64,000 nucleotides of DNA from Syngnathus acus (taxonomy: Eukaryota > Chordata > Actinopteri > Syngnathiformes > Syngnathidae). Positions 58,032 through 64,000 of this stretch are shown in pieces. The stretch covers positions 10,952,039 through 11,016,038 of the forward strand of contig NC_051097.1 in the NCBI RefSeq assembly GCF_901709675.1, in the 5' to 3' direction. How positions within the stretch are numbered: the first letter of the stretch is position 1; every line of letters begins with the position of its first letter. The notes below the pieces were generated by a model. The model had not been told where the DNA came from. It ran no database searches and saw only the letters and a program-made list of their open reading frames with translations. The position numbers and the translations under genes were made by a program.

Positions 58032-61000
58032 ATGATCCAAACGACGTTCCTCGCCGCCCTCCTCGTACTCCACGTCGCACACACACCCTTGGCCTGCGCT
58101 CACTACGGGTAAATCACAGCCCTCATTTTTTAACAAAATATACATGTATAGAAAATATATATATATATTCATATCGTTTGCTCAATAAAAGTCTTTTTTT
58201 TTTCCAAATTTTAAAAGTTTCCTTGGTTTCACGTGCTTTAGATGCAATAGTAATAAAATTTTCTGTCTGGCTCTCTTGCTAGGAGGAGAGTGTGTAGCGG
58301 CCGCCAGCATCATCACGTCGTCATGGCAACAGAGTCGTACGTTCTGCCGCTGCACAAGCCCTACATGACAGCGTGCCAGGGCCACCGCCTCTGCAGCACC
58401 TACAAGTGAGTCGTCCAAATCTACAGGAATATTACCACGCAAAATAGAGAATTTTTCAAAACTCATCATTTCATAATAATTTAAAAAAAAAAAAAACACT
58501 AAATTCACAATTGAATGTTTTTAAAGAAATACTGAGGAAGGTTTAAAAAGTGTGCACAAATGTTTACCCGAGAGGATAACGAGTGGGTCAAAGTGGAATG
58601 GAGTTTCGTTATCAAGTATTTTGTGTAACTACGGGAAATGTGCGCCCATTGAGACCGCTCGAGTTGTTTATTTTGGTCGTCCTTCTCCTGGCTCGCTTGT
58701 TCCCACCACAGCCAACCCCATTTTTAAACTTTTTTTTTTTTTTTTTTTTTAACTCTCGCTGCACCACCCTAGTCAAATCAAAGCATTCACTTTAGTGTTC
58801 ATGCAGGCTGTGCGCTTTCATAGATATCTAAGTTAAAGGGCGGATGGAAGACAGCTGGATATCTTCTTCTTGGTTATAATTTGTCCTCCGCAGTCACGTT
58901 TTTCCCGACGTCTGCGGTAGGCCGAGAGAGAGTGTTTACTAAATTCATACCAATCCTCAAAGTCCCGATTTGACATCAGTGCGCTATAACAAGATGGGAA
59001 GACCAGATACATGAAAGTGGCGACAAACTGGCGAGTAGGCGGAAGAAATCTGGACCACCGAAATGAAAAAAGTCTTCAATGTAGTGTCGTCCGTCTGCAG
59101 TACTTAACATTGTTTAAATTTAGTGGACATCAGACAAAATCTTGACAAGGAGCTCATCTATGAATGACCCTAAAATGACCGTTTCGAATCAAAATGGCCG
59201 ACTTCCTGTGTGTTTTGGGTCACGACTTGTCGAGAATCTTTGTTTTGGTTGGTCTATTCTCGATAGTCACTGCTATAAAGTTTCACGTTGCTAAGTGGCT
59301 CTGACCTGGTAGAGGTCGTTCTTGAAATGTTGACATTTTTTGTCTCGACAGAACAGTGTACACGGTGGCGTATCGCCAGGTGAGCAGAGTCGTGTCTTTC
59401 TCCAACTTCTACCCAGAATGTTGTCCGGGATGGCGACGCTTTCACTCGCTCAACTGTAACCAAGGTAAACATTATGTCAAATTTCTAACCATGCTAAGCT
59501 ACATGCTAATTGACTTTGCGAGGTTAAAATTTCCACAAGAGATTCTATTGGTTGTAAACGGGGAACACAATTTGAGAAAGCCCTTCTAGGTTGGACTAAC
59601 AGGCCAAATTGTAGCACTTGTCGTGGAAAATTGGGTCATTCTTGAAACCTTCTTTGCATTCCAGATGTGGACGAGTGTGTGGAGCAGCATCCGTGCTCTC
59701 AAGGGTGCGTCAACACAGTCGGTAGTTTCCGATGTTTCTGCCGCGACGGTTTCTTCCTAGCTGGGGATTCACGCTCCTGCCGACGTTTAGAAGCATCCGA
59801 TTCCACTCCAGCGCCACCAACAGGTGAGTGAAGGGAAAACACAAACAAACGTGTATCCACAGGTGTGTTGTGATTTTTTGTGAAGAAGAAGAAGACCAAG
59901 ACGAGATCATAGCCAGCCTCGCGGCTCATTATTACTTTTGGTACGCGCTATGCCGCTCTCAACTCGTACCGTGAGTAATAATGCACTGCGACTGGCGCCC
60001 CCTACAGCTCTCTCAAAAGTATGAATGACAGGATATGTTTTTCCACATGATGCTTCGACTCCTCCCATTTTTTTTAAACGTTTATAAATTGTTAAAAGAT
60101 TCAAACTTACAAAAAGGTTTTTGGTGCTAGGCTATGCTAAGCTAGGTTTGTCGGCTGCAGCTGTACCTTGATCTGGAAACATTTGTGGAGGAGACTTCCA
60201 TTGTCTGGCTATGAAAATGCTAGGTCAGCAGAGAGCAACATTCCGCTGTTGGAGGAGTTTTTTGTTGGCCCGCTTGGCCGACACCGCTGCTTTTGCTTCC
60301 AGTCAATCTTGATTCCTATTGCATGATGTCATAGTTTGAGTTCAGGGCGCTAAATAGGTCCATTTTTAAGTCACCTTTCAAAACATCCCCTCAGCCTCCC
60401 TGCAATTCCTCCATCAGCCACTGTATATGGACCAATATAAAAATTCTAATCACCATTAAATCATAATTTGAATTAAACCTTTAAATGACATTCATATTAT
60501 GGAGCAAGTTAATATAATTACGGGGAACCTACCAGAAATTGAAGGCTGCCACTGGCAGACCAGAAAGTTCGGCTCTGTTGCGCGATAACTTGAATTCGTC
60601 TGTCAATCAAATAGGTTCGTGGGGAAACGCCGGTCATTTAGGGGGAACCATTTTTATTTCCCCACCCGCTAACGTTACGCTTTACACCAAACACTGCAGG
60701 CGGAACTTCAGGTATTATTCTCAAGAACGTGACGGAGGAAGTGCAGAACTTAAAGAGCAGAATGGAACTTCTGGAACAAGTACGTACACAGCACACACGT
60801 ATTTTTCTCTGTATATTTGCTTTCTTCTCCAATGATTAATTTTCGCAATTCCCTGCAGAAGCTGCAGGTGGCGCTGGCGCCGTACAGCAGCGTTTTCCCA
60901 GAGGAGGGTGGGTCGGAGAACAGCGCCACCTTGCTGTCGCACTCCTTCCGCCAGCTGGACCGCATCGACTCCCTGAGCGAGCAGATCGGATTCCTAGAGG

Positions 61001-61476
61001 AGCGTCTGGGAACCTGTAAGTGAAGTTTAAACGCCGGAAAACCAGGAACAAAGAAAAAATGTGAAGGGGAAATAAATCCATTAGGGCCTTCATAAAACTA
61101 TTTTAAAAAATGCAAATAAGAAACAAAGCAAAGGTTTAATGTTTGGACAAAATCTGTTTTTCAGGTACCATTTTCAGGGGAAAAAATGCTAGTGTGAAAC
61201 TCTTGCTTTTAAAATGTTAATTTTTTTGGTGAAAATCAGTTTTGGTGCCAAGCAACATGAGACTCAGCTCACAATTACGTGTTAGTTCACAAATATGTGT
61301 CCTGAAAAGTCAAAGCACCTAGAGGTTTTTTGCTAAAAGACATTTTTAATGTGTACCCCAACTATCAAAGTGTCTCAAGTTTTTTATTTGAAAGATTGGA
61401 GCTTATGACCATTCTAAGGATTACCTTGTAAAAACATTTTTTTCTCCCTCCTTTAGGTTCCTGCCAGGAAAACTAG
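58032..61476 (+). CDS. egfl7: EGF-like domain protein 7 (secreted endothelial factor), lacking the first EGF-like exon
   Basis: EGFL7 is secreted by endothelium and guides vascular tube formation. Coding exons: 58032-58108, 58283-58405, 59352-59464, 59665-59823, 60700-60779, 60859-61015, 61457-61476; phases agree and total 242 residues. The first exon gives a signal peptide ([20 protein letters not shown]). An EMI domain follows with its cysteines ([32 protein letters not shown]). Next is a calcium-binding EGF domain (DVDEC ... [13 protein letters not shown]), a leucine-rich coiled coil ([15 protein letters not shown]), then [19 protein letters not shown] and a CSC C-terminus. These are EGFL7 hallmarks. 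Other EGFL7 proteins have another EGF domain between the EMI domain and DVDEC; here LNCNQ joins directly to DVDEC, and the 200-bp intron between holds no cysteine-rich frame. EGFL8 is the alternative, but mir-126 supports EGFL7. Confidence 0.93.
59910..60003 (+). ncRNA. mir126: mir-126 precursor hairpin in an egfl7 intron
   Basis: The plus strand carries the miR-126-5p sequence at 59927-59947 (begins CATTATTACTTTTGGTAC) and the miR-126-3p sequence at 59964-59984 (begins TCGTACCGTGAGTAATAA), with a 16-nt loop. The flanks pair further (GCCAGCCTCG with GACTGGC), forming the stem. It lies in the intron between exons 59665-59823 and 60700-60779, the classical location of mir-126, an endothelial microRNA that tunes VEGF signalling. 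It would be processed from the egfl7 transcript. Confidence 0.97.
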
Positions 61477-61769
61477 CCGCTACCAAAACTGAAACATGGC
61501 TGACACACGCACACATCAAGATCAAGATCATCGAGTCGTCGAGTAATTGTCAAACAAATCAGCAAGGGAATGTTTCCTCACATGTTCGCAAAGTGTTGTC
61601 TTGCTTTAAACAACTGTAACATGTCTTTGATGGTTCTAATAGTGTCTTTGATGTCTTTTGTAATGTTTCTAAAAATGTCTTTCACATTTTATTTAAAATT
61701 ACAACCAGTTAGTTTTCAGTTAGATTTTTTTATACAACCTTTTGTAATAAAACATCAGCAAGCAAAAAT

Positions 61770-61770
<1 letters not shown>
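61477..61770 (+). other. egfl7: egfl7 3'UTR
   Basis: Runs from the stop to just past an AATAAA at 61746-61751. AT-rich, no conserved frame. Confidence 0.6.
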
Positions 61771-63386
<1,616 letters not shown>

Positions 63387-63691
63387 TCAGTGCCTGATGG
63401 GCCCGTTGCCGTACGCCAAGCCGGAGATGTCCAGGAAGGCCGAGCGCATGGCGTCAAAGGACTTGTCGGCGAGAGACGCCACGTCCTCCAGCGTCATGCC
63501 CTTGGTCTCAATCTTCGGGAGAATCTTCAACCGGATGGTCCCTGCGCCACAGGTGGCAAAAGTACTCACTCGGGACTTGTGTGGGGAGGGGGGGAGAAAA
63601 GATGCCAGCAGTGCTTACCCGACTTGAACTGCTTCTCTTTCCGTAAGTAGAAGTTACCGTAGGAGGAGAAGACCACTGGTATGATGGGCAC
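63387..63691 (-). CDS. agpat2: 1-acylglycerol-3-phosphate O-acyltransferase 2, last two coding exons
   Basis: AGPAT2 makes phosphatidic acid from lysophosphatidic acid in the endoplasmic reticulum membrane. The exons are 63691-63619 (VPIIPVVFSSYGNFYLRKEK) and 63541-63387 (GTIRLKILPKIETKGMTLED, then AMRSAFLDIS and the stop). The junction is phase 1 and restores KSGTIR. The first piece is the conserved acyltransferase block IV region (VPI-PVV) seen near the C-terminus of all AGPATs. The C-terminal wording (SGT...V/ILP.I.T.G; AMR..FL.IS) favours AGPAT2 over AGPAT1. The active-site HX4D motif lies in exons beyond the right edge of the window. It is convergent with egfl7, as in human. Confidence 0.9.
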
Positions 63692-63763
63692 CTGCCAACA
63701 GGGTTAGGGTCAGGGAGATTGTTGTCACATGCCACTACTTGCTAGAAATTCCTCTGTCAACAT

Positions 63764-63785
63764 CCCCCCCCCCCCCCCCCCCCCC
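63764..63785. repeat. C homopolymer, about 22 nt
   Basis: Uninterrupted run of C inside an agpat2 intron. Confidence 0.9.
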
Positions 63786-64000
63786 AGTACGCAGATTCAA
63801 ATGACTTTGCCCATTAGCCTATACGTGTAGAATAATTTAAAAATGTTGAAATAAACGACGTAGATCCCCCCCACAATGTTTGATGACCTCATTTGGTAAA
63901 GTTGCTTCCACCTGCTACGGCCTGGAGCAGGGGCTCTGAACAGACGCTCCCACTCGTGACCCGTGGGGGGGATGCGGCTCATTAAGGCGCGCAGCTGTCG

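Overview
The window is animal nuclear DNA, almost certainly from a teleost fish. The genes are split by GT-AG introns, intergenic DNA is rich in short inverted-repeat transposons, (AC)n tracts and CRE-bearing satellites, and the recognisable proteins are vertebrate-specific (FNBP1, ENC1, EGFL7 with mir-126, AGPAT2). No bacterial-style operons, ribosome-binding sites, CRISPR arrays or tRNAs were seen. The exact species cannot be told from the sequence alone.

Layout from left to right. (1) About 6.0-23.05 kb, plus strand: fnbp1 (formin-binding protein 1/FBP17), F-BAR + HR1 + SH3. All coding exons except the first (a few residues) are present, with a 15-nt microexon, one GC-AG intron, two alternative C-termini and a long 3'UTR. 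The 6 kb upstream holds a small uncertain coding-like stretch at 2.49-3.0 kb. (2) 23.14-26.8 kb: a complex satellite with ~160-bp A units carrying TGACGTCA sites, flanking six ~235-bp B units that each contain a ~38-bp-arm hairpin derived from a hAT-like inverted-repeat element. (3) 27.7-35.9 kb, plus strand: an enc1-type BTB-BACK-Kelch gene with a GC/CCAAT-box promoter, a non-coding exon 1, an intronless 589-codon reading frame and a probable separate 3'UTR exon. (4) 36-49.4 kb: gene-poor DNA with tandem repeats and a few enhancer-like blocks. (5) 49.5-51.3 kb, minus strand: a strongly diverged TCF/LEF-like HMG-box gene in seven coding exons, with an apparent one-base frameshift inside the HMG box. 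(6) 51.3-56.5 kb: non-coding, with degenerate repeats sharing a GACAACAATCT core and an ETS-rich region. (7) 56.5-61.8 kb, plus strand: egfl7, a secreted endothelial factor, with mir-126 in an intron; the exon for the first EGF-like domain appears to be missing. (8) 63.4-63.7 kb, minus strand: the last two coding exons of agpat2, converging on egfl7.

Functionally the genes are independent: membrane-curvature/actin control (fnbp1), a Cullin-3 adaptor (enc1), an HMG-box regulator, and a vascular locus (egfl7/mir-126) beside a lipid acyltransferase (agpat2). The egfl7-agpat2 pairing and the presence of fnbp1 match the human 9q34 gene neighbourhood. Exon limits were read by eye from splice signals, phase and family similarity recalled from memory; no alignment was run.
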